From positions 124,001-188,000 of the forward strand of contig JAEWCL010000003.1 in assembly GCA_023390655.1 (NCBI GenBank): DNA of 64,000 nt, read 5' to 3'. This document shows, piece by piece, positions 7,751-15,382 of this stretch. The stretch comes from Bacillota bacterium (GTDB taxonomy: Bacteria; Bacillota; Clostridia; Christensenellales; CAG-138). Numbering within the stretch: position 1 is the stretch's first letter; every line of letters starts with the position of its first letter. The position numbers and the translations under genes were made by a program. Under the pieces are notes generated by a model that worked only from the letters and a program-made list of their open reading frames with translations, made no database searches and was not told the DNA's origin.

Positions 7751-9091
7751 ATGTACAGGAGATTTTTTGCCGCAATACTTTGCATGATGCTGCTGGTTGC
7801 TGCGTTTCCTGGGGGTGCTTTGGCGGCAATAACGCCCGCCCCGGCCGATATGAATTGGGCAGCCAGTCAGGTCTTAGATGAATTGCGAGAAGCTTGGCGT
7901 GAGGCGAAAGGCTTTTCTTTTGCCCGTCCGGAGGACTATTATCCCGATGATGTGGCGGCGCTTTATATTACCAAGGATCAAAAGGCGGGTGTCATGCTGG
8001 TGAAAGTTACGGAACAACGAAAGAAGGAGATAAGAGCCCTTGTTTCAAAGCCCGAGCTCCTGGTATTTGAAAAGGGAAAATATTCTTACAACGAACTGCA
8101 CGCCGTATTTGAGCAGATCGACTCCAATGGTAAATTCGAGTGGACAATGTACGGCATCAATGAACTAAAGGGCTGCGTTGATGTCAGGGTCTACTATGGC
8201 GGGGAAGCCGCGGCGCGCGCGTATTTCAAGCGGTTTGGGGATAAGGTACAGGTAATCGGCTCGGACTATGTTTCAAAGCTGGATGAATATGATGCGATAG
8301 AAATGACCAACGAAGCATGGATTAAGGAAGTGTTTCCGGACGCAAAGGAAATTACGATGGAATCCACCCCGTTCGTATTCGCTTCCGCGCCCAAGGTGAC
8401 AAAGACCCGCGCCGTCATGAACAAACAGGGCGAAAGCCTCACGCTGTACCGCTTTGCAAACAAGAAGGAGTATGAGAAGTGCAAGGCAATGGTCAAGGGC
8501 ACCTCCCTTGTCTATGGCGGCAAGGTTGTGTATGTGGATACGGAGTTTGCGTCCACGTATTTCTACAACGAAAACAGCAATATGCTCGCCCTCTATTGCG
8601 GCTCCACACAGCGGATATTTGGAATTCTGGAGGACCGTAACTTTATTCCGGCAGGGGGATTCGGCGGCTTTTTTGTCTCGCGCCTGCGGAGTATCAACCA
8701 ATACGGCAACGTGGTCACGTTGCCTACGGAAGATACGCCCGATACGCCCAAAGCCCTTGCAAAGCTATCCTCCGGTATCGTGCGCGTGCTTGTAAAGAGC
8801 GCGCCTTCGGGCCTGAAGGAGGGAACGTATACGCTGGAGGTACGCGAAAGCATCCGCGGCAAGATGACGGGAGCCATTCTGGTAAACGCCATGCCCGGCA
8901 TCATGGAAAAGGGAAAAAGCTATATCGTGTTTTTGAAGGAGCAAACTTCAGGCGGCAAGAAAGCGTTTGTGCTGGCGGACAGCATTTACTCCAGCGTATT
9001 TGAACTCAACGACAAGGGCTATGTGCTGCCGGTGCGCGAATACGGCATGACAAAGCCTGTGACGCAGACGGCATTTCTAAAAGGACTATAA
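7751..9091 (+). CDS. Secreted protein, member 1 of tandem paralog trio (unknown function)
   Basis: This 446-residue protein begins with a signal peptide (MYRRFFAAILCMMLLVAAFPGG, cleavage near ALA). A unique N-terminal part of about 190 residues precedes a block shared with the next two genes. The shared block has FVFASAPKVTKTRAV, NKQGESLTLYRF, VYGGKVVYVDTEF and MLALYCGS. The C-terminal domain is also shared: a G-x-Y-x-LEV-x-E-x-IRG start, then MPGIMEKGKSYIVFLKE, and a closing VLPVREYGM and FLKGL. I do not recognise the family. The ATG at 7751 uses GGAGGG six bases upstream; a TTG at 7727 is less likely. Its ribosome binding site lies in the hairpin at 7700-7749. Confidence 0.85.
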   Translation: MYRRFFAAILCMMLLVAAFPGGALAAITPAPADMNWAASQVLDELREAWREAKGFSFARPEDYYPDDVAALYITKDQKAGVMLVKVTEQRKKEIRALVSKPELLVFEKGKYSYNELHAVFEQIDSNGKFEWTMYGINELKGCVDVRVYYGGEAAARAYFKRFGDKVQVIGSDYVSKLDEYDAIEMTNEAWIKEVFPDAKEITMESTPFVFASAPKVTKTRAVMNKQGESLTLYRFANKKEYEKCKAMVKGTSLVYGGKVVYVDTEFASTYFYNENSNMLALYCGSTQRIFGILEDRNFIPAGGFGGFFVSRLRSINQYGNVVTLPTEDTPDTPKALAKLSSGIVRVLVKSAPSGLKEGTYTLEVRESIRGKMTGAILVNAMPGIMEKGKSYIVFLKEQTSGGKKAFVLADSIYSSVFELNDKGYVLPVREYGMTKPVTQTAFLKGL

Positions 9092-9105
9092 GGAGGAAAA
9101 CCGAT

Positions 9106-10056
9106 ATGGCAAGACGGACGCTTCTTCTCACACTTTGTTTGCTGCTGTTCCTGTTCTGCATGCCGCTCAATGGGCTTGCGGTCATTGGCTGCGTTGTAGA
9201 GGTGGAGGATGACGATGCGGTGACGCTCTTCGCCACCAATGCGGACGACCTGGGCTGGATCGTTTCCCGTTTCTCAAGCGCACGGGATTTTGAAACGACG
9301 AAAACGCGCTTTGTATTCGCCTCCGCGCCTGAGGTTACAAAGACCCGCGCCGTGCTCAATAAAAAGGGAGAATCACTCACACTCTACCGCTTTGATTCCG
9401 TGAAGGAAATGCAAAAATGCGCCGCCATGATCAAGGGCAATACCCTTGTCTACGGCGGGAAGACCGTGTATGTGGATACGCTGTTTCCGGCAACTTATTA
9501 TATTCATCCCGAAGGCAATACCATCGCCCTTTATTGTGGTTCCGATGAGGCAGTTAACAAAGAACTGCTTGAGACGTGCAGCATAGCGGGCGAATACGGC
9601 GGATATTTTGACAACAGGAATTTTTTTGATCCTCCCGGTGCTGATCCGCTTGTGGTCAATCCTCCGCGAGAAACGACCTCATTGCCGCCTGCGAATATCA
9701 AAGAGCTGCTTGCACGGACGGAAGGCATTTATGTTGTAAAGGTAAAGTCTGCGCCCACGTGGAATGGCCGCAATTATGACACGGAGAACTATTCTCTGGA
9801 AGTGACGCGGAATATTCGGGGAATTTCAAGAGAAGGCCTTTCGCTGGAGGCATACCCGGATGTGATGCGCGCGGGAAGAAGCTATGTTCTCTTTGTTCGG
9901 ACTGCCGCAACCCGCGGTAAGGCTGCGTCGATCTATATGGCGGACTGGACCTACCAATCCGCGTTTGAAATCGATGACCGCGGTTACATCCTGCCTATCC
10001 GGGAATACGGCATGAAAGCGCCGGTGAAGCTGGAGAAGTTCTTAAAAGGACTCTGA
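9106..10056 (+). CDS. Secreted protein, member 2 of tandem paralog trio (unknown function)
   Basis: This 316-residue protein begins 14 bases after member 1 with AAGGAGG upstream. It has a signal peptide (LLLTLCLLLFLFCMPLNGLA). It carries the shared block, FVFASAPEVTKTRAVLNKKG and VYGGKTVYVDTLF, then the shared C-terminal domain ending ILPIREYGMKAPVKLEKFLK. It lacks the extra N-terminal 190 residues of member 1. The shared motifs are near-identical in protein and partly in DNA, which points to gene duplication. Export and the same regulation as its neighbours are inferred. No enzyme motif was recognised. Confidence 0.83.
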   Translation: MARRTLLLTLCLLLFLFCMPLNGLAVIGCVVEVEDDDAVTLFATNADDLGWIVSRFSSARDFETTKTRFVFASAPEVTKTRAVLNKKGESLTLYRFDSVKEMQKCAAMIKGNTLVYGGKTVYVDTLFPATYYIHPEGNTIALYCGSDEAVNKELLETCSIAGEYGGYFDNRNFFDPPGADPLVVNPPRETTSLPPANIKELLARTEGIYVVKVKSAPTWNGRNYDTENYSLEVTRNIRGISREGLSLEAYPDVMRAGRSYVLFVRTAATRGKAASIYMADWTYQSAFEIDDRGYILPIREYGMKAPVKLEKFLKGL

Positions 10057-10087
10057 TAAAACATATAAAAAGACAGGAGGAATCTAT

Positions 10088-11005
10088 ATGAAAATCCGTA
10101 ATATCGTTGGCCTTGTGCTGTGCACGCTGTTGCTTTTCACAGTTCCGCTGTCCGCAGCCGCGGCGCAGAAAGGAACTGTAGCTCACGCTGTTCAATCCGG
10201 AATAGACGCCGAATGGCTGCGTACATCCTTCCCCAAGTTGCGCAGCGTGGAGGAGACTAAGACCCGCTTTGTATTCGCTTCCGCACCGGAGGTTGTAAAG
10301 ACCCGCGCCGTATTGAATAAAGCGGGGGAATCCCTGACTGTGTATCGCTTTGCCGCCGTAAAGGATGCGGAAAAATGTAAGGCCATGATCAAGGGCAGCA
10401 CGCTTGTCTATGGCGGAAAAACGGTATATGCCGATAGCAAGTTTCCGGTGACCTATTATGCCAATACGGAAGCCAAGGTGATCATTCTTTATTGCGGTGT
10501 TGATAAGAAGGTGGATGAAGTCCTGAAAAAGACATATACGGTTGCGGGCAACTATGGCGGCTATTTTGACGCGAGGCACAGCATTGCCATACCCGGTGAA
10601 GCGGATGAAATCGCCTCTCCCCAAACGGAAGATATCGACCTCAATGTCCTTAAACAACGCGCGGACAGCGTTTATATTGCCACCGTTACAGGAGCGCCTT
10701 CCTGGAAGGGGCATACTGTGAACGGCTCATATGCGCTCACGGTAAAGGAGACGGTGCGCGGCATTGAACGAACCACATTGAAGCTTTCCGGCTTGTGGCC
10801 GGGCGTGATGATTGAAGGAAGGACATATGTTGTGTGTATCAAGCATGTATCCACGGAAAACGGCGCAACCAGGCTGCTGCTGGCGGATCAGGTCTATAAA
10901 TCCGTATTCGAGATCGACGGGAAAGGCAACGTGCTCCCTATTTGTGAGTATGGTATGAAAGCGCCCGTGAAGCTGGAAAAGTTTCTGAAGCAATGGAGCG
11001 TATAA
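10088..11005 (+). CDS. Secreted protein, member 3 of tandem paralog trio (unknown function)
   Basis: This 305-residue protein starts 31 bases after member 2, behind AGGAGG. It has a signal peptide (VGLVLCTLLLFTVPLSAAAA) and the two shared domains: FVFASAPEVVKTRAVLNKAG, VYGGKTVYADSKF and ILYCGVDKKV, then GSYALTVKETVRG and VLPICEYGMKAPVKLEKFLK. The conserved YCG and several glycines suggest a common fold rather than a catalytic site. The pairwise similarity and head-to-tail order indicate repeated duplication. Function is unknown; an envelope-stress or extracellular role under ECF control is inference. Confidence 0.83.
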   Translation: MKIRNIVGLVLCTLLLFTVPLSAAAAQKGTVAHAVQSGIDAEWLRTSFPKLRSVEETKTRFVFASAPEVVKTRAVLNKAGESLTVYRFAAVKDAEKCKAMIKGSTLVYGGKTVYADSKFPVTYYANTEAKVIILYCGVDKKVDEVLKKTYTVAGNYGGYFDARHSIAIPGEADEIASPQTEDIDLNVLKQRADSVYIATVTGAPSWKGHTVNGSYALTVKETVRGIERTTLKLSGLWPGVMIEGRTYVVCIKHVSTENGATRLLLADQVYKSVFEIDGKGNVLPICEYGMKAPVKLEKFLKQWSV

Positions 11006-11150
11006 ACCGGAAAGAGAACCGCTGAATGTTTCGGTCTATCCAAGGAATTGCTGCAAAAATCCAGATAGCGCGCCTCTGCTGTGACAGGGATATATGCCAT
11101 ATCCGGAAACAAAATGTATATTCTGTAATAGTATGGTATATATCCTGTCT

Positions 11151-11377
11151 TAAGGAGGTGATCTATGTGTCAAGGGATGGTTGGTCAAGAGGCGGTTGCA
11201 GCTCGCGTTCCTGCTCCAGGTGGCCCGGCAACAGCTGCGGGTGCCGCCGCATCCGGCCCGGCATCTGGTTTGGGTTCTAAAAAGATACGCAAACAACAGC
11301 AACAGGGCGGCGGGTTTCCGCCGCCCTGCTGTGGAATGGAAAAAGCCGCGGGGGAGAGATCTCCCCGCGGCTTTTGA
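11151..11377 (+). CDS. Possible small Ala/Gly/Pro-rich protein with perfect Shine-Dalgarno
   Basis: Bases 11151-11162 (TAAGGAGGTGAT) are fully complementary to a 16S rRNA 3' end, and an ATG follows at 11165. The frame codes 70 residues, opening MCQGMVGQEAVAARVPAPGG, with a QQQQGGG stretch and a PPPCCGM segment. The last part of the frame runs through two strong hairpins (11296-11332 and 11340-11375). The feature start includes the ribosome binding site; coding begins at 11165. Composition is low-complexity and no family is recognised. It may be a real small protein or a leader sequence. The preceding 11006-11150 holds only short inverted repeats such as GGATAT-N5-ATATCC. Confidence 0.4.
11296..11332 (+). 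terminator. Strong GC hairpin within the small ORF
   Basis: A perfect inner stem of 10 base pairs (11304-11313 with 11318-11327) is extended by ACAGC/GCTGT across a three-base bulge. No U tract follows directly, so it may act as an mRNA stabiliser or as the first of two stacked terminators. Confidence 0.5.
11340..11375. terminator. Bidirectional intrinsic terminator
   Basis: AAAAGCCGCGGGG pairs with CCCCGCGGCTTTT around a small loop, giving a stem of about 15 base pairs with A and T runs on both sides. It lies between the plus-strand small ORF and the minus-strand FMN-binding gene and should terminate both. Confidence 0.8.
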
Positions 11378-11392
11378 TGTATCTGCTTTACT

Positions 11393-12733
11393 TTAAAGGC
11401 CTGCGGCAATTTCAAGCGCCTTGTTCACCGCCTTGATCACGGCTTCCGAACTGATGGTGGCGCCAGAAAGGGTGTCCACGGCAACGGGGGCGGATTTGCC
11501 CGCAAACTGTGCCTGGAACTCCTTGTCCGTCAGCACGCGTTCGCCAAGGCCGGGCGTTTCTTCAAAGCCTTCCTTGAGCACTTCGATACCGCCGACGGTG
11601 CCGTCCGCAAGTACGCCGACCTTTACGGAGATAAGGCCGTGGTAACCTTCCGCGCTCGTCTGGACGATCACGCCCTGGTCCGCAGTCCACAGCGCGTCAG
11701 CGCCGTCGGGCGCCGTCGCTTGCGTAACATTGGTAGCGCCGGGCAGCAGCTTTGCTTCCGGAGAAGCAACGGCACCTGCCTTGCTCGGGTCAAGGAAGGG
11801 CTGCGCCGCCTGCAGGGCAGCGTTGACAGCTTCAATGACAGCATCCGAACTGATGGTAGCGCCGGAAAGGGTATCCGCGTTCGTACCCGCCTTTACTTCG
11901 CCACTAAGGCCCTTGAACTGGTTGAGGAATTCCTTATCCTTCACGCGTCCGCCAAGGCCCGGGGTTTCCGAAAAGCCGTCCTCGCTGATGGCAACGCCTG
12001 CAATCGCGCCGCTGTGCGCAATACCGACCTGCACCTGGATCTTGCCGCCATAGCCGTCCTTGGACACGAACACAACGCAACCCGCATCGGAGCTCCAGAT
12101 AGCGTCGACACCCTCGGATGCTGCTTCTTCCTGCTTGGTGGTAGCGCCGGGGAGGATGCCGCCGAACACGAGGTCTTCCGGCCCTTCCTCTTCGCCCAGG
12201 CCAAGTACTTCTTCAAGCACATAAGAAGCCGCCTTGTTGACGCCGGAAACAACAGCGCTGGAGCTGATGGTGGCGCCGGTGATGGCGTTTACGCCCTCAT
12301 TGAGCGCCACAGGCGCCGCAAGACTTTTGAACTGGTCCGTAAACGCAGGGTAGAGCACCTTTTCACCAAGACCGGGGGTTTCGTGGAAGTTGTCTCCGCC
12401 CACAGAAACACCGGTAATGTTGCCTTCCATATCTACGCCAACGAAAATATCAACCGGACCGCCGTAACCGGTGACGGTAATGCCCGCGATATGGCCGATG
12501 GTTGTATTGTTCGCAGCGGCAGCATAACAGTGGGAGACTTCCGCGCCCTCTGCGAGGGGAAGCTCGGTAAAGCCCTGCGCGCCGGGAAATACCCGGAGCA
12601 TGGCAGCTTTTTGCTCTGCGGCGGCTTTACTTGCCGCCTGGCCGGCGGTAAGCGAATTGACAAGAACCAGAATGCCTCCGGCAACGATGGCGATCACCAA
12701 CACAATCAGCCATGCCGGTATACGTTTTTTCAT
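11393..12733 (-). CDS. Membrane-anchored protein with three FMN-binding domains
   Basis: The 446-residue protein has an N-terminal membrane anchor (residues 5-25) and three consecutive FMN_bind domains at about residues 55-170, 200-310 and 335-446. Each ends with a flavinylation motif: ITGATISS, then DTLSGATISS twice. Covalent FMN is added to the Thr of such motifs by ApbE-type transferases; no apbE is in the window. Each domain also repeats F-x-ETPGLG, typical of RnfG/NqrC-like domains. The first copy has Asn-Ala in place of the usual Asp three residues before the Ser/Thr, so it may be modified less well. The gene follows a Gx-type membrane protein and a NusG-II protein, suggesting extracellular electron transfer. 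The start follows AGGGAGAA. Confidence 0.88.
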   Translation of the reverse strand: MKKRIPAWLIVLVIAIVAGGILVLVNSLTAGQAASKAAAEQKAAMLRVFPGAQGFTELPLAEGAEVSHCYAAAANNTTIGHIAGITVTGYGGPVDIFVGVDMEGNITGVSVGGDNFHETPGLGEKVLYPAFTDQFKSLAAPVALNEGVNAITGATISSSAVVSGVNKAASYVLEEVLGLGEEEGPEDLVFGGILPGATTKQEEAASEGVDAIWSSDAGCVVFVSKDGYGGKIQVQVGIAHSGAIAGVAISEDGFSETPGLGGRVKDKEFLNQFKGLSGEVKAGTNADTLSGATISSDAVIEAVNAALQAAQPFLDPSKAGAVASPEAKLLPGATNVTQATAPDGADALWTADQGVIVQTSAEGYHGLISVKVGVLADGTVGGIEVLKEGFEETPGLGERVLTDKEFQAQFAGKSAPVAVDTLSGATISSEAVIKAVNKALEIAAGL

Positions 12734-12811
12734 GCGTGTTCTCCCTTCGGTATTTGCTCATGCAATATGAAAGCGGTCCATTGCGGCAAACGGCCTGCAA
12801 TAGAAAACGCT

Positions 12812-13375
12812 TTATAGCTTTGTTTCTCCGGGGCGCAGCGCGCCTTCCGCCATGGGTTCATTCGCGGGCTTTTTTTTTGCCTTGCTGTCGTGCGCCTCAA
12901 TGCCCTTAATGGCGGACTTTGCCGCAATACCGGTCAAAAGGCCGGTAACGACGCCCGCGAGCAGCAGCACGGGCAAATATCCTAAAAGTGCGCGGGACTG
13001 CACAACAAGGCAGGCCGCGAGGATCTGTCCGATATTATGGCTGACGCCGCCCGCAATACTTACGCCTACAATGCTCAAATCCTTGATCTGGCGCAGCAGC
13101 AGCATGACCACTAAGCTCAAAAGACCGCCTGCAAAGCTGTAGATCATGCCCGAAAGGCCCGCAAACAAAAAGCCGGAAAGCAGTACCTTCATGACCATCA
13201 GAAGGCCTGCGCCCTTTATATCCATCAGATAGATCGCATAGAGCAGCACCGTGTTTGCAAGCCCAAGCTTGATGCCGGGCGCGGTCGCCGCAATGGGGAT
13301 AAAGCGTTCCACCCAGCCGAGCACCAGCGCAACAGCGGTGAGCATGCCAAAGCGGGTGATGGTTTTTGCGTTCAT
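12812..13375 (-). CDS. Gx transporter family / heptaprenyl diphosphate synthase component I-like membrane protein
   Basis: This 187-residue protein has about five hydrophobic helices and the glycine-rich signature of PF07456 (GIKLGLANTVLLYAIY and SGFLFAGLSGMIYSFAGGLL). Family members are often named heptaprenyl diphosphate synthase component I, but many accompany FMN-binding proteins in electron-export loci. Its start codon overlaps the stop of the NusG-II gene by four bases (ATGA), so translation is probably coupled. The C-terminal tail is charged and cytoplasmic. A role in quinone or flavin-linked electron transfer is inferred from its two partners. Confidence 0.8.
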   Translation of the reverse strand: MNAKTITRFGMLTAVALVLGWVERFIPIAATAPGIKLGLANTVLLYAIYLMDIKGAGLLMVMKVLLSGFLFAGLSGMIYSFAGGLLSLVVMLLLRQIKDLSIVGVSIAGGVSHNIGQILAACLVVQSRALLGYLPVLLLAGVVTGLLTGIAAKSAIKGIEAHDSKAKKKPANEPMAEGALRPGETKL

Positions 13376-13761
13376 TGTTCTTCTCCAGCTACAAGCTCTA
13401 CGGATACCTGGTTGGGCAGGCAGATGATCCAGCTGCCGAGCACACGGGATTGATAATTCTCCAGTGACACATGGCCCTGCTTGATGCAGTCCTGATTGTC
13501 GCAGGTCGCCGCGTGCATCGTAGCGCCGTCCTCGGTAATATATATTTCATTCACCTTGCCGTCGCCCTGGTCTACTACAACCGTCTGTGCCTTGCCAAGG
13601 GGAACGCGCTTATAGAGCTCGCTGCCGACATAGATGACGATTTCGCCTTTATCTCCCGCGCTGTTTGGAAGCCAGGTGACCAGGAACAATACGAGGGCCA
13701 CCAGCAGCACGGCGCCGATTATAATAAAATCTTTCTTTTTCAAAACGGTATCCTTTGCCAT
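13372..13761 (-). CDS. NusG domain II-containing membrane-anchored protein
   Basis: The 129-residue protein has an N-terminal membrane helix (FIIIGAVLLVALVLFLVTWL) and an extracytoplasmic NusG-II/DUF1312 domain. The family hallmark, ATCDNQDCIKQG, sits before the closing IICLPNQVSVEL. It is the first gene of a three-gene minus-strand operon with the Gx membrane protein and the triple FMN-binding protein. This gene set resembles EetA/EetB plus flavoprotein loci in Gram-positive flavin-based electron transfer. The two cysteines could bind a metal or form a disulfide; which is not known. A TATAAT-like -10 for this operon lies at 13814-13819. Confidence 0.82.
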   Translation of the reverse strand: MAKDTVLKKKDFIIIGAVLLVALVLFLVTWLPNSAGDKGEIVIYVGSELYKRVPLGKAQTVVVDQGDGKVNEIYITEDGATMHAATCDNQDCIKQGHVSLENYQSRVLGSWIICLPNQVSVELVAGEEQ

Positions 13762-13813
13762 ATTTGCCCGTGTTTCATTCGGGAATCGTACAACCCGGAC
13801 GATTGCCTACATG

Positions 13814-13859
13814 ATTATAGCACAGCTTGTGAAAAAAAACACCACTTTACATGATGTAA
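13814..13859. promoter_or_regulatory. Divergent control region with palindrome TTACATGATGTAA
   Basis: A -10-like TATAAT for the minus-strand operon lies at 13814-13819. The 13-base palindrome TTACAT-G-ATGTAA lies at 13847-13859, between the divergent NusG-II operon and the FAD/Rieske oxidoreductase gene. It could be an operator for either; the regulator is unknown. Confidence 0.35.
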
Positions 13860-13942
13860 TTCGTGTGCGGCGTGTAATATTCTCCCGCTCCCGCGGTTAG
13901 CGGCATAGCGCTATGGGAACAATGGAAGCGGGAGGTGGGCTT

Positions 13943-15382
13943 ATGAAATCCATATGGGAACAAAGCATTCGATTTACCGCGTTTGAACCGCTCGGGGAGG
14001 ATATTGAAACGGAGGTTGCCATCATTGGCGGCGGCATTGCGGGACTGCTGAGCGCATATATGCTCAAGGAACGGGGTGTGGACGCTGTGGTGCTCGAAGC
14101 GGATACCGTCTGTTCGGGCCAGACCGGGCGCACTACGGCAAAGATCACCGCGCAGCACGGTCTGATTTACGACAAGCTGACAGGGCGCTTTGGGCGCGAA
14201 GGCGCGCTCGAATACGCGCGCGCAAACCAAGCGGCGGTGGAAGCGTATGCGGCAATCGTAGAAAAGCATCAGATCGACTGTTCGTTTGAACGCCTGCCTG
14301 CCTATGTGTATTCCACCCTGGAAAAAGATGCGCTTGAAAAAGAGGCAAAGGCGGCGCAAGACCTTGGCCTGCCCGCAACATATACAACGGATACGCGTCT
14401 GCCGTTTCCGGTGGCGGGTGCAGTGCGTTTTGACGATCAGGCGCAGTTCCATCCGCTTCGCTTCCTGCAGGCGCTTTTGCCGCATATTACGGTTTATGAG
14501 CATACGCCCGTCAAGGAGGTGGAGGGAAATACCATACGGACGGAGCGGGCGAATGTACGCGCAGAGAAACTCATATTTGCCTGCCATTTTCCGTTTTTGA
14601 ATGCGCCGGGATATTATTTCCTGCGCATGCATCAGGAGCGCTCATATGTCATCGCGCTTGACGGGGCGGCGGCGTTGAACGGCATGTATATCGGTATGGA
14701 TGAAGATGCGCTTTCCCTGCGTACCTATGGAGACCTTCTGCTGCTGGGCGGCGGTGGGCACCGTACGGGACACAACCGGGAGGGCGGCAAATATGACTCT
14801 CTGCGTGCGGCAAAGGAGCGCTATTATAAAGGCAGTGTGGAGCGGGCGCATTGGTCCGCGCAGGATTGCATGCCGCATGATGGCGTGCCCTACGTTGGCC
14901 GCTTTTCCCATGATACGCCGGATTGGTATGTGGCGACAGGCTTCGGGAAATGGGGCATGAGCACGTCTATGGTGGCCGCAAAGCTTTTAACAGAGGCCAT
15001 TGCGGGAAAAACGCAGGATGTCTTTGGCGTCTTCTCCCCGGCCCGTTATATTCCCGTGGCCGCGGCTCCACAATTCCTCAAGGATAGCGCCGAGGCAGCA
15101 AAGGGGTTATTGAAGCAGGTATTCCATATTCCGCAAAGCACGGTGGACGAACTCCCGCTTTCACATGGCGGCGTTGTGGAAGTGGACGGCGAGAAGCTGG
15201 GCGTCTATAAAAATGAACGGGGGGAGACCCATTGTATCCATACAAGATGCCCGCACCTTGGTTGCGAGCTTGCTTATAATCCGGATGAACAAAGCTGGGA
15301 TTGCCCCTGCCACGGCTCCCGCTTTTCCTGTACCGGCGAGCGGCTCGACGGGCCCGCACAGGAGGATGCCGTGCGTGCGTAG
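13943..15382 (+). CDS. FAD-dependent oxidoreductase with C-terminal Rieske [2Fe-2S] domain
   Basis: This 479-residue protein has an N-terminal DAO-type FAD domain (IIGGGIAGLLSAYMLKERG) and a C-terminal Rieske domain. The Rieske ligands are Cys436 and His438 (CPHLGC) and Cys454 and His457 (CPCHGS); Cys441 and Cys456 sit at the usual disulfide positions. Similar fused proteins occur in Bacillota and Bacteroidota, but their substrates are not defined. The ATG at 13943 follows GGGAGGTGG; an ATG at 13913 is less likely. The tocopherol-cyclase-like gene overlaps its 3' end, so the two are probably translated together. It is transcribed divergently from the flavin electron-transfer operon. Confidence 0.88.
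   Translation: MKSIWEQSIRFTAFEPLGEDIETEVAIIGGGIAGLLSAYMLKERGVDAVVLEADTVCSGQTGRTTAKITAQHGLIYDKLTGRFGREGALEYARANQAAVEAYAAIVEKHQIDCSFERLPAYVYSTLEKDALEKEAKAAQDLGLPATYTTDTRLPFPVAGAVRFDDQAQFHPLRFLQALLPHITVYEHTPVKEVEGNTIRTERANVRAEKLIFACHFPFLNAPGYYFLRMHQERSYVIALDGAAALNGMYIGMDEDALSLRTYGDLLLLGGGGHRTGHNREGGKYDSLRAAKERYYKGSVERAHWSAQDCMPHDGVPYVGRFSHDTPDWYVATGFGKWGMSTSMVAAKLLTEAIAGKTQDVFGVFSPARYIPVAAAPQFLKDSAEAAKGLLKQVFHIPQSTVDELPLSHGGVVEVDGEKLGVYKNERGETHCIHTRCPHLGCELAYNPDEQSWDCPCHGSRFSCTGERLDGPAQEDAVRA

Noticed and set aside
11639..12817. Long plus-strand open frame (392 codons) opposite the FMN-binding gene
   Set aside because: It is antisense to a gene with clear FMN-binding motifs, has no ribosome binding site, and its composition mirrors the codon bias of the opposite strand.
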